Assembly (NCBI RefSeq): GCF_001679925.1
Contig: NZ_LYUZ01000095.1
Location: forward strand, 1 to 45,012
Length of the DNA: 45,012 bases
Direction of reading: 5' to 3'
Origin: Leisingera sp. JC1
Lineage (GTDB): Bacteria; Pseudomonadota; Alphaproteobacteria; Rhodobacterales; Rhodobacteraceae
The position numbers and the translations under genes were made by a program. Below are positions 34,135 through 43,123 of the stretch, one piece after another (within the stretch, counting starts at the first letter, position 1; each line of letters opens with the position of its first letter). Under the pieces are notes generated by a model. The model did not search any database, was not told the origin of the DNA, and saw only the letters and a program-made list of their open reading frames with translations.

Positions 34135-34724
34135 TGCTGCTCAACCGCCGCAAGGTCCGTATCGAAACCGAGCGCCTGACCCTCAGGCCGCCGGTGCATG
34201 CGGATTTTCACGGCTGGGCGGCATTGAGGCTGCAGAGCCAGCCTTATCTGACCCCGTGGGAGCCAAGCTGGGCGGCGGATCACCTCAGCCGCAAGAGTTT
34301 TACCAACCGGGTCTACTGGGCGCGGCGGTCGGTTTCCGGCGGTACCGCGCTGCCGCTGTTCCTGATCCGGCGCGACGATCAGGTTCTGGTGGGGGCGATC
34401 ACGCTCGACAATATCCGCCGCGGCCCGGCGCAGGCGGGCACGCTGGGGTATTGGACCGGGCTGCCGTTTGCGCGCCAGGGCTACATGCGCGAGGCGATCG
34501 GCGCGGTGGTGCATCATGCCTTCACCAAGCTGGACCTGAGCCGGATCGAGGCGGCCTGCCTGCCGGAAAACCAGGCGTCGCGCGGATTGCTGGAGAAATC
34601 CGGTTTCAAATACGAGGGCGTCGCCCAGTCTTACCTGCAGATCAATGGCCGCTGGCGCACCCATGTGCTCTATGCCTCCCTGCGCCACGACCGCCGCGGC
34701 AAGACGCTGGCGGGTCAGGCCTAA
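34134..34724 (+). CDS. RimJ/RimL-type GNAT N-acetyltransferase
   Basis: A 196-residue GNAT enzyme. It begins MLLNRRKVRIETERLTLRPP, as RimJ/RimL-type ribosomal-protein acetyltransferases do, and holds the acetyl-CoA-binding part GTLGYWTGLPFARQGYMREA and IEAACLPENQASRGLLEKSG (motif A and B). The acceptor could be a ribosomal protein N-terminus or an unrelated amine. It is translationally coupled to the M16 peptidase gene by a 1-base overlap, a pairing common in Roseobacter genomes (recollection). Confidence 0.88.
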   Translation: MLLNRRKVRIETERLTLRPPVHADFHGWAALRLQSQPYLTPWEPSWAADHLSRKSFTNRVYWARRSVSGGTALPLFLIRRDDQVLVGAITLDNIRRGPAQAGTLGYWTGLPFARQGYMREAIGAVVHHAFTKLDLSRIEAACLPENQASRGLLEKSGFKYEGVAQSYLQINGRWRTHVLYASLRHDRRGKTLAGQA

Positions 34725-34982
34725 GCCAAATATTCTATCAGCGAAGTGCTCCCGCCCGTCGCTGGCGCATCAGAAGATGCGCCGCTCCCGTTGGGCCGGG
34801 CGCCGCCCTTGCGGTGCGGCGCGGCGCGTGCGGCAAGCGGTGCTGCGCCCTGCATCAGCGGGGCGCCACGCCCAACTGCGGTGCGGAATTTTCAATTCCG
34901 CTGGCGCAGGCGGGAGGGCCCGCGGTGCGAATTTTCTTCGGTAAGGGCTGACAACGTCGGTTTGCGCCCTAGAACCTGCCTC
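34725..34982. other. GC-rich intergenic with hairpins, no gene
   Basis: It contains an 8-bp stem with AGAA loop (GGCGCATC 34764-34771 with GATGCGCC 34776-34783) and further GCGCCGCC/GGCGCGGC pairs near 34800-34830. No T-run follows the first hairpin. The composition (runs of C and G) resembles the spacer after 37268, so both may carry related repeat fragments. Confidence 0.45.
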
Positions 34983-35807
34983 ATGCGCGCGTTTGCCTCT
35001 TTCCTGTGTTTCATTCTGTGTTCCGCTGCCCTCCAGGCGCAGGAGCGGCGGCAGAGCCATTGCATTGCCCTGGCGGAGGCAGCGCCCGGCCTGGAGTACC
35101 TGCATCGGGCCAGCTGGCAGGACCCGGTGGCAAAGGACAGCGTGCTGATCCGCTACATCGCCCATGCGTCCTTTCTGCTGCGCACCGAGGGCGGGCTGAA
35201 TGTGGTCACCGATTTCACCGGCTTCACCGGCGCTGCCCCGCTGATCCCGGATGTGGTCACCATGAACCACGCCCATGAGACCCATTGGACCGCCTATCCC
35301 GACCCCGCGATCCCGCATGTGCTGGAGGGCTGGGGGCCGTTCGGGGCAGGCATCGACCATCACCTCGACCTGGGTGAGATGCTGATCCGCAATGTGCCGA
35401 CAGACATCCGCAACATGTTCGGCGGGGTGGAGGCGCGCGGCAATTCGATCTTTGTCTTTGAAGCAGCGGGGCTGTGCATCGGCCACCTCGGGCACCTGCA
35501 TCATGTGCCGACACCGGAGCAATACGCCGCGCTGGGGAGGCTCGATGTGGTGATGGCGGCGGTGGATGGCGGCATCACCCTGCCGCTGGATCAGATGCTG
35601 GAGGTGCTGGGGCGGCTGCGGTCCTCGGTGATCATCCCGATGCACTGGTTCAGCGACTATTCGCTGCAGAGTTTCCTGTCCCGGATCGGCCCGGAGTTTG
35701 ATGTGGTGGATGAGGGCAACAGCGAACTGTCGGTGTCCCTGCGCAGCCTGCCCGGCCGCCCGACCATCCATGTGCTGCGGCCCAAGTACCTGCTGGACGA
35801 CGAGTGA
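34983..35807 (+). CDS. Exported MBL-fold metallohydrolase-like protein
   Basis: A 274-residue protein with a signal peptide (MRAFASFLCFILCSAALQAQ). The remainder resembles the UlaG-type metallo-beta-lactamase fold: IRYIAHASFLLRTEGGLNVV, DFTGFTGAAPLIPDVVTMNH, HAHETHWTAYPDP, GHLGHLHHVPTPEQY and the late IIPMHWFSDY. The HxHxDH motif is altered to NHAHETHW, keeping two His. It could still bind metal; activity and substrate are unknown. The start at 34983 gives the cleanest signal peptide. It lies between a GNAT gene and an FAD oxidase, without overlap. Confidence 0.82.
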   Translation: MRAFASFLCFILCSAALQAQERRQSHCIALAEAAPGLEYLHRASWQDPVAKDSVLIRYIAHASFLLRTEGGLNVVTDFTGFTGAAPLIPDVVTMNHAHETHWTAYPDPAIPHVLEGWGPFGAGIDHHLDLGEMLIRNVPTDIRNMFGGVEARGNSIFVFEAAGLCIGHLGHLHHVPTPEQYAALGRLDVVMAAVDGGITLPLDQMLEVLGRLRSSVIIPMHWFSDYSLQSFLSRIGPEFDVVDEGNSELSVSLRSLPGRPTIHVLRPKYLLDDE

Positions 35808-35848
35808 GCCGCCTTGCCAGCCGCGGGGCCTTGCGGCATGGATAGGGC

Positions 35849-37267
35849 ATGACGCTGAACCCTGCTGATCCCGCCTTTGCTGCCCGCCTTTCCCCCTTGT
35901 TGCCTGAGGGCGTTTTGCGGGACGCCGAACCGCGCTACCTGGAAGAGCCGCGCGGCCGCTATCAGGGTCAGGCGGGGCTGCTGGCGTTGCCGCGCAGTGT
36001 GGAGGAAGTGTCCACCTTGGTCCGCGAAGCCAATGTGGCGCGGGTGCCGGTGGTGCCTTATGGCGGCGGCACTGGCCTGGTCGGCGGCCAGGTGATGCCG
36101 GAAGGACCGGCGCCGCTGGTGATCTCACTGGAGCGGATGGCAGCGATCCGGGCGGTTCACGCCCGGGAGAACGTGCTGATTGTCGAAGCGGGCGCCATTC
36201 TGGCGGATGTGCAGGCTGCGGCGCGGGAGGCCGGTCGGCTGTTCCCGCTGTCGCTGGCGGCGGAAGGCTCGGCCCGGATCGGCGGCAACCTCTCGACCAA
36301 TGCCGGCGGCGTCAATGTGCTGCGATACGGCAATGCCCGCGACCTCTGCCTGGGGCTGGAGGCGGTGCTGCCTTCAGGCGAGATCTGGAACGGCCTGTCG
36401 CGCCTCAGGAAAGACAACACCGGCTATGACCTTCGGAACTTGCTGATCGGGGCCGAGGGCACGCTGGGGGTGATCACCGCTGCGGCGCTGAAACTGTCGC
36501 CCATTCCAGCGTCGCAGGGCACTGCCGTTTTCACCGTGAAGGACCCGCAGGCCGCCATTGACCTGCTGGCCCTGGCCCGTGATCACGCAGGCGAGGGCGT
36601 GAGCGCCTTTGAGCTGGTTCACCGGCAGGGGCTGGAATTCCTGGCGGAGACGCTGCCGCAGGTTCGCCAGCCCTTTGCGGAAGCGCCGGAGTGGTGCGTG
36701 CTGATTGAGCTGGGCCTGCCGCGCGGGCTGGAGGCGGAGGACACTTTGGCCGCGCTGTTTGAAGCCGCCGAGGCGGCGGGGCTGGCCCGCGACGGGGTGA
36801 TCGCTCAATCGGACAGCCAGCGGCAAGCGTTGTGGGCCGTGCGGGAGCATATTCCGCTGGCCAACAAGGTCATTGGTTCGGTGTCCAGCCATGACATTTC
36901 GGTGCCGATTTCGGAGATCCCCGCCTTCATCGAACAGGGCAGGGAGGCGGTTGCCCGGCTTGGCGATTTCCGCATCAATTGCTTTGGCCACTTGGGCGAC
37001 GGCAACCTGCACTACAACGTGTTCCCGGCCAAGGGCCGCAAGCGGGAAGACTATGACCCTCTTCGCGGTGCCGTCAAAGAAGCGGTGCATGATCTGGTCC
37101 ACGCCTTCGGCGGCTCCTTCAGCGCCGAGCACGGGGTCGGGCGGATGAAAACAGGCGATCTGGAACGCTATGGCGACCCGGCCAGGCTGGCGGCGATGCG
37201 GGCGATCAAGCAGGCGCTGGACCCGAATGGCATCATGAACCCGGGCGCGGTGCTGCGCGCGGAGTGA
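35849..37267 (+). CDS. FAD-linked oxidase (GlcD/D-2-hydroxyglutarate dehydrogenase type)
   Basis: A 472-residue protein. The PCMH-type FAD domain shows RVPVVPYGGGTGLVGGQV, EAGAILADVQAAAREAGRLF, LSTNAGGVNVLRYGNARDLC and GAEGTLGVITAAALKL. The C-terminal domain has the metal-site segments INCFGHLGDGNLHYNVF and SAEHGVGRMKTGDLERYGD, common to D-lactate and D-2-hydroxyglutarate dehydrogenases. It oxidises a 2-hydroxy acid, passing electrons to quinone or cytochrome; which acid is not decided by sequence here. No glcE/F partners are adjacent. The ATG at 35849 is 41 bases after the MBL gene. Confidence 0.9.
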   Translation: MTLNPADPAFAARLSPLLPEGVLRDAEPRYLEEPRGRYQGQAGLLALPRSVEEVSTLVREANVARVPVVPYGGGTGLVGGQVMPEGPAPLVISLERMAAIRAVHARENVLIVEAGAILADVQAAAREAGRLFPLSLAAEGSARIGGNLSTNAGGVNVLRYGNARDLCLGLEAVLPSGEIWNGLSRLRKDNTGYDLRNLLIGAEGTLGVITAAALKLSPIPASQGTAVFTVKDPQAAIDLLALARDHAGEGVSAFELVHRQGLEFLAETLPQVRQPFAEAPEWCVLIELGLPRGLEAEDTLAALFEAAEAAGLARDGVIAQSDSQRQALWAVREHIPLANKVIGSVSSHDISVPISEIPAFIEQGREAVARLGDFRINCFGHLGDGNLHYNVFPAKGRKREDYDPLRGAVKEAVHDLVHAFGGSFSAEHGVGRMKTGDLERYGDPARLAAMRAIKQALDPNGIMNPGAVLRAE

Positions 37268-37478
37268 AGCGTTTCATAAGGGGGGCGCTCCCGCAGCCGC
37301 GGCTGCCCGGCTGTGCCGGACGCCTGGCGGCTTTGGGCCCGGCGCCGCGCATCCGCGCGGCGCGCCCCTTCCGGCCCAGGGGGTCTGAAGGGGCCATGCC
37401 CAACGGGAACAGCCTTTCCCGGAAAGGCGCCTGACCGGCGGGAGCGCTGCGGCCATGTACAGGCGTCAGCGGGGGTGT
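37268..37478. other. GC-rich intergenic repeats after the FAD oxidase gene
   Basis: 211 bases between convergent genes. It contains multiple self-complementary blocks, such as GCCGCGGC around 37297-37304, GCGCCGCGCATCCGCGCGGC near 37342-37361 and TTTCCCGGAAA near 37413-37423. No T-run terminator was identified for either gene. No ORF with family features. Confidence 0.45.
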
Positions 37479-38018
37479 TCAGAGGCCTTCAAACTCGCAG
37501 AGCACATGCACGTCCATGCCCATGTCCTCCAGCAGCTTGCGCCCGCCCAGTTCGGGCAGATCTACGATAAAGGCGCAGGAGACGATCTCGCCGCCCAGCC
37601 GCTCGATCAGCTTGATGCCCGCGCCCGCGGTGCCGCCGGTGGCAAGGAGGTCATCGACCACCAGGATCTTCTCGCCCGGCTGGATGGCGTCGTCGTGGAT
37701 CTCCACGATCGCCTCGCCGTATTCCAGCTTGTAGTCTTGGCTGATCGTCGTGCCGGGCAGCTTGCCCTTCTTGCGGATCGGCACAAAGCCGGTGCCGAGC
37801 TGGTGGGCAATGGCACCGCCGAGGATGAAGCCGCGCGCCTCAAGCCCGACCACCTTGTCGATCTGCTCCCCGGCGTAGGGGTGCAGCATCTGGTCGATTG
37901 CCATGCGGAAGCCGCGCGGGTCGGCAAACAGCGTGGTCACATCGCGGAACATGATCCCTTCGTGCGGGAAGTCGACGATGGTGCGGATGTAGTCCTTGAC
38001 GGCGGGTTTCTTGGGCAT
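37479..38018 (-). CDS. apt: Adenine phosphoribosyltransferase
   Basis: A 179-residue type I phosphoribosyltransferase. The PRPP-binding motif is [19 protein letters not shown] (near residue 119-137), the family N-terminus reads [20 protein letters not shown], and [18 protein letters not shown] is the adenine pocket segment. It salvages adenine to AMP. The start at 38018 follows GGGGAGCCGCGCC; the longer frame upstream runs into GC-rich noncoding sequence. It lies downstream of the DUF418 gene and two genes from mtnP, whose pathway releases adenine, a sensible metabolic link. Confidence 0.96.
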   Translation of the reverse strand: MPKKPAVKDYIRTIVDFPHEGIMFRDVTTLFADPRGFRMAIDQMLHPYAGEQIDKVVGLEARGFILGGAIAHQLGTGFVPIRKKGKLPGTTISQDYKLEYGEAIVEIHDDAIQPGEKILVVDDLLATGGTAGAGIKLIERLGGEIVSCAFIVDLPELGGRKLLEDMGMDVHVLCEFEGL

Positions 38019-38149
38019 CGGCGCGGCTCCCCTAGGGCAATATCGGTGTTGCGGCCCGGCAGAGGGCCGGGCCAGCAGCGGTTTGGACGATCCAGGGCCC
38101 TGTTGCAAGGGAAAGCAGGCGGCGGCCGGCTTCGGGTCGCCGGGCCGGA

Positions 38150-39160
38150 TTACCGGGCCAGGTTCGTGCTCCAGCGCATCAGCGCCTCCAGCGGCCCGCG
38201 TTTGGCAAAGAGGTTCCAGAACCACACCAGCACCATCGACAGCGCGCAGAACCCCAGCGAAAAGCCGAAGATCTGCGCCGGGCTGAGCGAGCCGTCCAGC
38301 TGCCCCATTGCCTCCAGCGTGCCCATGCCCAGAAGGATATGCGCGGCATAGAGGCTGAGCGCCTGCCGCCCCGGCGCGGCCAGCCATTCCGCCAGCCCGG
38401 CTTTGTCAAGCATCGGGGTGAGGGCCAGCACCAGCCCGGTAACCGCCAGCGCGCTGCCGGAAGCCGACAGGATATAAAAAGGGCCCGGCGGGATGGCGCT
38501 GGTGCCGAACAGCTCTGCCAGTTCCGGGTCCTGGACCAGCATGCCGGGAACGGCACCCAGCACCGCAGCGGCGGCTCCCCACAGGATCAGATGCGCCTGC
38601 ACCCGTCGGCTGGAGAGCTGAAGGCGGCCCGCCCACATGCCCAAAAACAGGAAGGCGGCCCAGGGAAACACCGGGTGCCAGCCGTTGAAGAAGGAATTCC
38701 GCAGGAAGCCCTCAAGGGTCCAGAAATCCGCATACTCAAGGGTTTCCCAGGTCCAATGCGCCTCGTAATCCAGGGCCAGCAGGCTGATCAGCCCGATCAG
38801 CAGGGTGCCCGCCGCGGCCAGCAGGAGCGCCCGGCTGGAGGCGGTCAGGAAGGGCAGCGCCACCAGGAAGTAAAGCGCGTAGAAATGCAGGATGTCGGCC
38901 TCGAATATGGTGAGGTTCAAGAGCCCGATCACAAACAGGAACACCGCCCGGCGGAAAACCGTTGTGCGGTCCGGGCGGCCCAGCGTGAGACCGATGCCTG
39001 CCAGCACCACAAACAGCGCCGCAGCCCGTCCCTCCAAGGCGTTGGTGAGCAGCGATGCGGTATCCGCGCCCGGCGTTACCTGAGCAGCAATGCGGAAGTT
39101 CACCAGCACCATGCCGCAGAAGGCCAGGAAGCGTGCAATGTCCAATCCGTGCAAACGCAT
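38150..39160 (-). CDS. DUF418-type polytopic membrane protein (YeiB-like)
   Basis: A 336-residue protein with about nine to ten hydrophobic segments. The N-terminus [20 protein letters not shown] is the mark of the DUF418/heparan-alpha-glucosaminide acetyltransferase-like superfamily, in which a conserved D-x-x-R sits in the first helix. [20 protein letters not shown] and the late [19 protein letters not shown] are also typical. These proteins may transfer acyl groups or export compounds; no substrate is known. It lies between apt and mtnP on the same strand. Confidence 0.8.
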   Translation of the reverse strand: MRLHGLDIARFLAFCGMVLVNFRIAAQVTPGADTASLLTNALEGRAAALFVVLAGIGLTLGRPDRTTVFRRAVFLFVIGLLNLTIFEADILHFYALYFLVALPFLTASSRALLLAAAGTLLIGLISLLALDYEAHWTWETLEYADFWTLEGFLRNSFFNGWHPVFPWAAFLFLGMWAGRLQLSSRRVQAHLILWGAAAAVLGAVPGMLVQDPELAELFGTSAIPPGPFYILSASGSALAVTGLVLALTPMLDKAGLAEWLAAPGRQALSLYAAHILLGMGTLEAMGQLDGSLSPAQIFGFSLGFCALSMVLVWFWNLFAKRGPLEALMRWSTNLAR

Positions 39161-39231
39161 GAAAACCCCGTGAAATCAGGAATATGAAAAGAGCTTGTCC
39201 TGCTAGGATAAAGGAACTGCCGGCGGCAAAG

Positions 39232-39259
39232 AAAAGGGGCGGTCCGCAAAGACCGCCCC
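39232..39259 (-). terminator. Intrinsic terminator after mtnP
   Basis: On the minus strand GGGGCGGTC pairs with GACCGCCCC (39236-39244 / 39251-39259, 6-base loop) followed by TTTTC. It ends mtnP transcription 29 bases after its stop and separates it from the DUF418 gene. Confidence 0.85.
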
Positions 39260-39288
39260 CGTGTGCTGCTGAATTCAAGGGCTGCCGG

Positions 39289-40179
<891 letters not shown>

Positions 40180-40354
40180 GTCCTGCCCTCCTGTTGCTGC
40201 TGAATTGGATATGCGCAAGCGGGGGCGGATTTGGCAAGAGCGGGGCGGTAAACAGGGGGTGACATGGGTGCACCTCCTGTGCAGCGGATGGGTGCCGCAG
40301 AGGCTGGAAGCCTCCCCTCTCGTCGGCAAAGCCGCCTGCCGGGCAATGGGACGC

Positions 40355-40379
40355 GAGTATTTGGGGGAAGATGAAGGGG
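40355..40379. repeat. Intergenic GAGTATTTGGG/AAGATGAAGGG motif
   Basis: GAGTATTTGGG runs into GGAAGATGAAGGGG. I recall similar strings recurring between genes in Rhodobacterales genomes, but cannot verify it here. A partial match (CAAAGATGAAGG at 235-246) lies in another spacer of this window. Confidence 0.4.
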
Positions 40380-40432
40380 CAAGGGGGCTGTTCGTGCCGG
40401 AGGGTCGTGGTCAGCGCCACTACACCGGGCGG

Positions 40433-40460
40433 AAAAAAGAACCCGCCATGCGGCGGGTTC
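40433..40460 (-). terminator. Intrinsic terminator after the PRC-barrel gene
   Basis: GAACCCGCC and GGCGGGTTC (40439-40447 / 40452-40460) form a perfect 9-bp stem with a 4-base loop; on the minus strand six T residues follow (complement of 40433-40438). It is 24 bases after the gene's stop. Confidence 0.9.
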
Positions 40461-40484
40461 CTTGGATTCACGCTTGTGCAAGGG

Positions 40485-41147
40485 TCAGCCCTCGTAGTCG
40501 GGCATTGCCTTCAGCTCTTCCTCGGTCATCGGGATGTAGACGCGCAGGTCGGAGCCGTCGTCGGCGCGCAGGATGTCGATCTTGGACAGGTCCAGCTCAA
40601 CCGGCTTTTCGCCAAGGCCCAGGAAACCGCCGACGTCGATGACTGCGGATTTGACCTTGCCTTCGTCGGTCAGAAGCAGCTCGGAGACCTCGCCGATCCA
40701 TTCGTCGTTGGCGTCATAGGCGGCGGCGCCGGTCAGTTTCTCGGCGGTCAGGTCGGTTTCTTCCGCGGTCATGTAACCGTCGCGCTCAACCGGAACGCGG
40801 GGCTGCATGGCGGCGGTGGTTCCGGTGTCTGACATGGTTTCGGCAGAGCCGGACTCGGCGGCAGCGCTTGCCTCAGCCTCGGCTTCCACCGCGGCTTCGG
40901 CCTCTGCAGCCTCTTCCGTCACTTCTTCTGCCGCAGCTTCAGCTGCCGCTTCAGTCTCCGCGGCCGCTTCGCTGGTTTCTTCGGCAATAGTCTCGCCGGC
41001 TTGTTCAGCCGCGTTGGCGGCGTCGGACGCCAGTTCCGCGCCCTGTTCGGCGGTTGCCTCTGCAGCTTCCTCGACGGTGGTGTCGGAGGCAAAGGCAGGG
41101 AAGGTGGTCACGGCGGCAAGCGCCGTGGAAAGTAGCAGCTTTTTCAT
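40485..41147 (-). CDS. Exported PRC-barrel protein with Ala/Glu-rich linker
   Basis: A 220-residue protein with a signal peptide (MKKLLLSTALAAVTTFPAFA). Residues of about 25-120 are a low-complexity Ala/Glu stretch (for example EEAAEATAEQGAELASDAAN), likely extended or coiled coil. The C-terminal 85 residues are a PRC-barrel domain: LTGAAAYDANDEWIGEVSEL, KVKSAVIDVGGFLGLGEKPV and YIPMTEEELKAMPDYEG. The start at 41147 follows GAGGAGTGAACGCT; a GTG further up overlaps that ribosome site. PRC-barrel proteins in the periplasm of alphaproteobacteria are of unknown role; stress or membrane contact is possible. Confidence 0.85.
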   Translation of the reverse strand: MKKLLLSTALAAVTTFPAFASDTTVEEAAEATAEQGAELASDAANAAEQAGETIAEETSEAAAETEAAAEAAAEEVTEEAAEAEAAVEAEAEASAAAESGSAETMSDTGTTAAMQPRVPVERDGYMTAEETDLTAEKLTGAAAYDANDEWIGEVSELLLTDEGKVKSAVIDVGGFLGLGEKPVELDLSKIDILRADDGSDLRVYIPMTEEELKAMPDYEG

Positions 41148-41375
41148 AGCGTTCACTCCTCGGTTTGTTGGTGGCTTGTGCGCGAGTACTCATCGGAGAA
41201 ACGCCCTGCGCGGGGTTCGGTTCCCGCGGGATTTGAGAAAAGCTGCAGCGGGGCGGCCAGGCAGAGGCCTGCGGGGCCGCAAAGGCCTGCATGCGCCCCG
41301 CGCCCTTGCCCCGTTGGCGGTTTTCCGCTAGGGGCGGGCAGCGAACACTCCTCCTCCCGAGCACAGGTACCTGAC

Positions 41376-43019
41376 ATGAGACGCGCAGCCGTGGCTTTGC
41401 TGGCCAAGCAGATTTCCCCGCCCAATCTTTCGATCATGCAGGACGAGGGCTTTACCGTGGGCCGCGTGCGCACCGAGCTGCTGTCGGGCCTCACTGTGGC
41501 GCTGGCGCTGGTGCCGGAGGCCGTCGCCTTTGCCTTTGTTGCGGGGGTGCATCCGCTGGTCGGGCTTTATGCAGCCTTTATGGTGGGGCTGATCACTGCT
41601 GTGTTCGGCGGCCGGCCGGGGATGATTTCCGGCGCAACCGGGGCACTGGCGGTGGTGATGGTGGCGCTGGTGGCGCAGCACGGGGTGGAGTACCTGTTTG
41701 CGACTGTGGTCTTGATGGGGATTTTGCAGATCTTTGCCGGTGTGATGCACTGGGGCAAGTTCATCCGGCTGGTGCCGCATCCGGTGATGCTGGGCTTTGT
41801 GAACGGGCTCGCCATCGTGATCTTCCTGGCGCAGCTGACGCAGTTCAAGGTGCCGGGCTCAAACGGGGCGGAATGGCTGAGCGGGATGCAGCTGTACATG
41901 ATGCTGGGGCTGGTTGGCCTCACCATGCTGATCATCTGGGGGATGCCGAAGATCACCTCCGTGATTCCGGCGCCGCTGGCGGGGATCGGTGTTGTGGCGG
42001 TTCTGGTGATTGCACTGAACATCGACGTGCCGACCGTTGGCGATATGGCCTCGATCAAGGGCGGGTTCCCGTCGTTCCACAACCCGTTCGGCACCGGTGA
42101 GGGGCTTTATGGCACTGCGCTGGCGCCCTTCACGCTGGAGACACTGTGGATCATCCTGCCCTATGCGGTGATCCTGGCCGCCATCGGCCTGATCGAGAGC
42201 CTGCTGACGCTGAACCTGGTGGGCGAGATCACCGGCAAGCGCGGCGGTGCCAGCCAGGAGTGCATTGCGCAGGGCGCGTCGAATGTTGTCACCGGCTTCT
42301 TTGGCGGCATGGGCGGCTGCGCGATGATCGGTCAGTCGATGATCAACGTGAAATCCGGCGGCCGGACGCGGATCGCGGGCATTGCCGCGGCGCTGTTCCT
42401 GCTCTTGTTTATCGTTGTGGCCTCGCCGCTGATCGAGCAGATCCCGCTGGCGGCGCTGGTGGGCGTTATGTTCATGGTGGTGATCGGCACCTTTGCCTGG
42501 AACAGCCTCAAGATCATGACCAAGGTGCCGCTGATGGATGCCTTTGTGATCGTGCTGGTGACCGTTGTGACAGTGATGTCGGACCTGGCGGTTGCGGTGG
42601 TTGTGGGCGTCATCGTCTCCGCCCTGGCCTATGCCTGGAATAACGCGCGCCGCATCCACGCCTATACCCGCGAGTCCGCGACCGACAAGGGCGCCAAGGT
42701 CTATGAGATCGAGGGGCCGCTGTTCTTTGGCTCCACCGACGGGTTCATCGAGCTGTTTGATGCGGCGAATGATCCGGAGCGCGTGATCGTCGACTTTGCC
42801 CGCAGCCGGGTGGTGGACCAGTCGGCGCTGCAGGCGATCGAGGCGGTGGCCGGCAAGTATGAGGCCGAGGGCAAGAAGCTGGTGCTGCGGCACCTGAGCC
42901 GCGACTGCCACCAGCTGCTGACCAAGGCGGGCCACCTGATGGTCGATAGCGACGACGACCCGGAATACGAGGTCGCGGTGGACTATTCGGTCAAGACCGG
43001 GATCCTGGGCGGCCACTGA
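41376..43019 (+). CDS. SulP-family anion transporter
   Basis: A 547-residue SLC26/SulP protein. The membrane domain has about 12 hydrophobic segments, starting with LSGLTVALALVPEAVAFAFV and GVHPLVGLYAAFMVGLITAV, with GRPGMISGATGALAVVMVAL and QGASNVVTGFFGGMGGCAMI as family signatures. A C-terminal STAS domain follows (YEIEGPLFFGSTDGFIELFD, RVIVDFARSRVVDQSALQAI). It carries sulfate, bicarbonate or another anion; the ion cannot be assigned. The ATG at 41376 (AGGTA upstream) is preferred; one at 41436 (MQDEGFTV) is an alternative. It ends at a bidirectional terminator. Confidence 0.93.
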   Translation: MRRAAVALLAKQISPPNLSIMQDEGFTVGRVRTELLSGLTVALALVPEAVAFAFVAGVHPLVGLYAAFMVGLITAVFGGRPGMISGATGALAVVMVALVAQHGVEYLFATVVLMGILQIFAGVMHWGKFIRLVPHPVMLGFVNGLAIVIFLAQLTQFKVPGSNGAEWLSGMQLYMMLGLVGLTMLIIWGMPKITSVIPAPLAGIGVVAVLVIALNIDVPTVGDMASIKGGFPSFHNPFGTGEGLYGTALAPFTLETLWIILPYAVILAAIGLIESLLTLNLVGEITGKRGGASQECIAQGASNVVTGFFGGMGGCAMIGQSMINVKSGGRTRIAGIAAALFLLLFIVVASPLIEQIPLAALVGVMFMVVIGTFAWNSLKIMTKVPLMDAFVIVLVTVVTVMSDLAVAVVVGVIVSALAYAWNNARRIHAYTRESATDKGAKVYEIEGPLFFGSTDGFIELFDAANDPERVIVDFARSRVVDQSALQAIEAVAGKYEAEGKKLVLRHLSRDCHQLLTKAGHLMVDSDDDPEYEVAVDYSVKTGILGGH

Positions 43020-43042
43020 CGGTTGTCCGTTTCAAAAAGAAA

Positions 43043-43073
43043 CCCGCGGTTCCGGTGAACCGCGGGATTTTTG
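43043..43073. terminator. Bidirectional intrinsic terminator after sulP
   Basis: CCCGCGGTTC (43043-43052) pairs perfectly with GAACCGCGGG (43057-43066) around a CGGT loop. ATTTTTG follows on the plus strand; on the minus strand TTTCTTTTT follows. It lies between sulP and the convergent acetyltransferase gene. Confidence 0.9.
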
Positions 43074-43123
43074 TTTAAGTGGGAGCTTCCGGCTCACCAT
43101 ACCTGCAAATGCCGGGCAGGGCG

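Larger units (their letters stand above)
40180..40484. other. 305-base intergenic between mtnP and the PRC-barrel gene
   Basis: No gene was found. The right end holds the terminator of the PRC-barrel gene. In the middle is a GAGTATTTGGG...AAGATGAAGGG motif (40355-40379). The rest is GC-rich and featureless. As both neighbours run on the minus strand, the mtnP promoter should lie here; no clear -35/-10 was recognised. Confidence 0.5.

Noticed and set aside
34770-36128. 452-codon minus-strand frame across the MBL and FAD oxidase genes
   Set aside because: It covers two well-supported plus-strand genes and shows only low-complexity Arg/His/Pro sequence.
41209-41228. Hairpin CGCGGG/CCCGCG between the PRC-barrel and sulP genes
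   Set aside because: Only six base pairs, no T-run and common by chance at this GC content.
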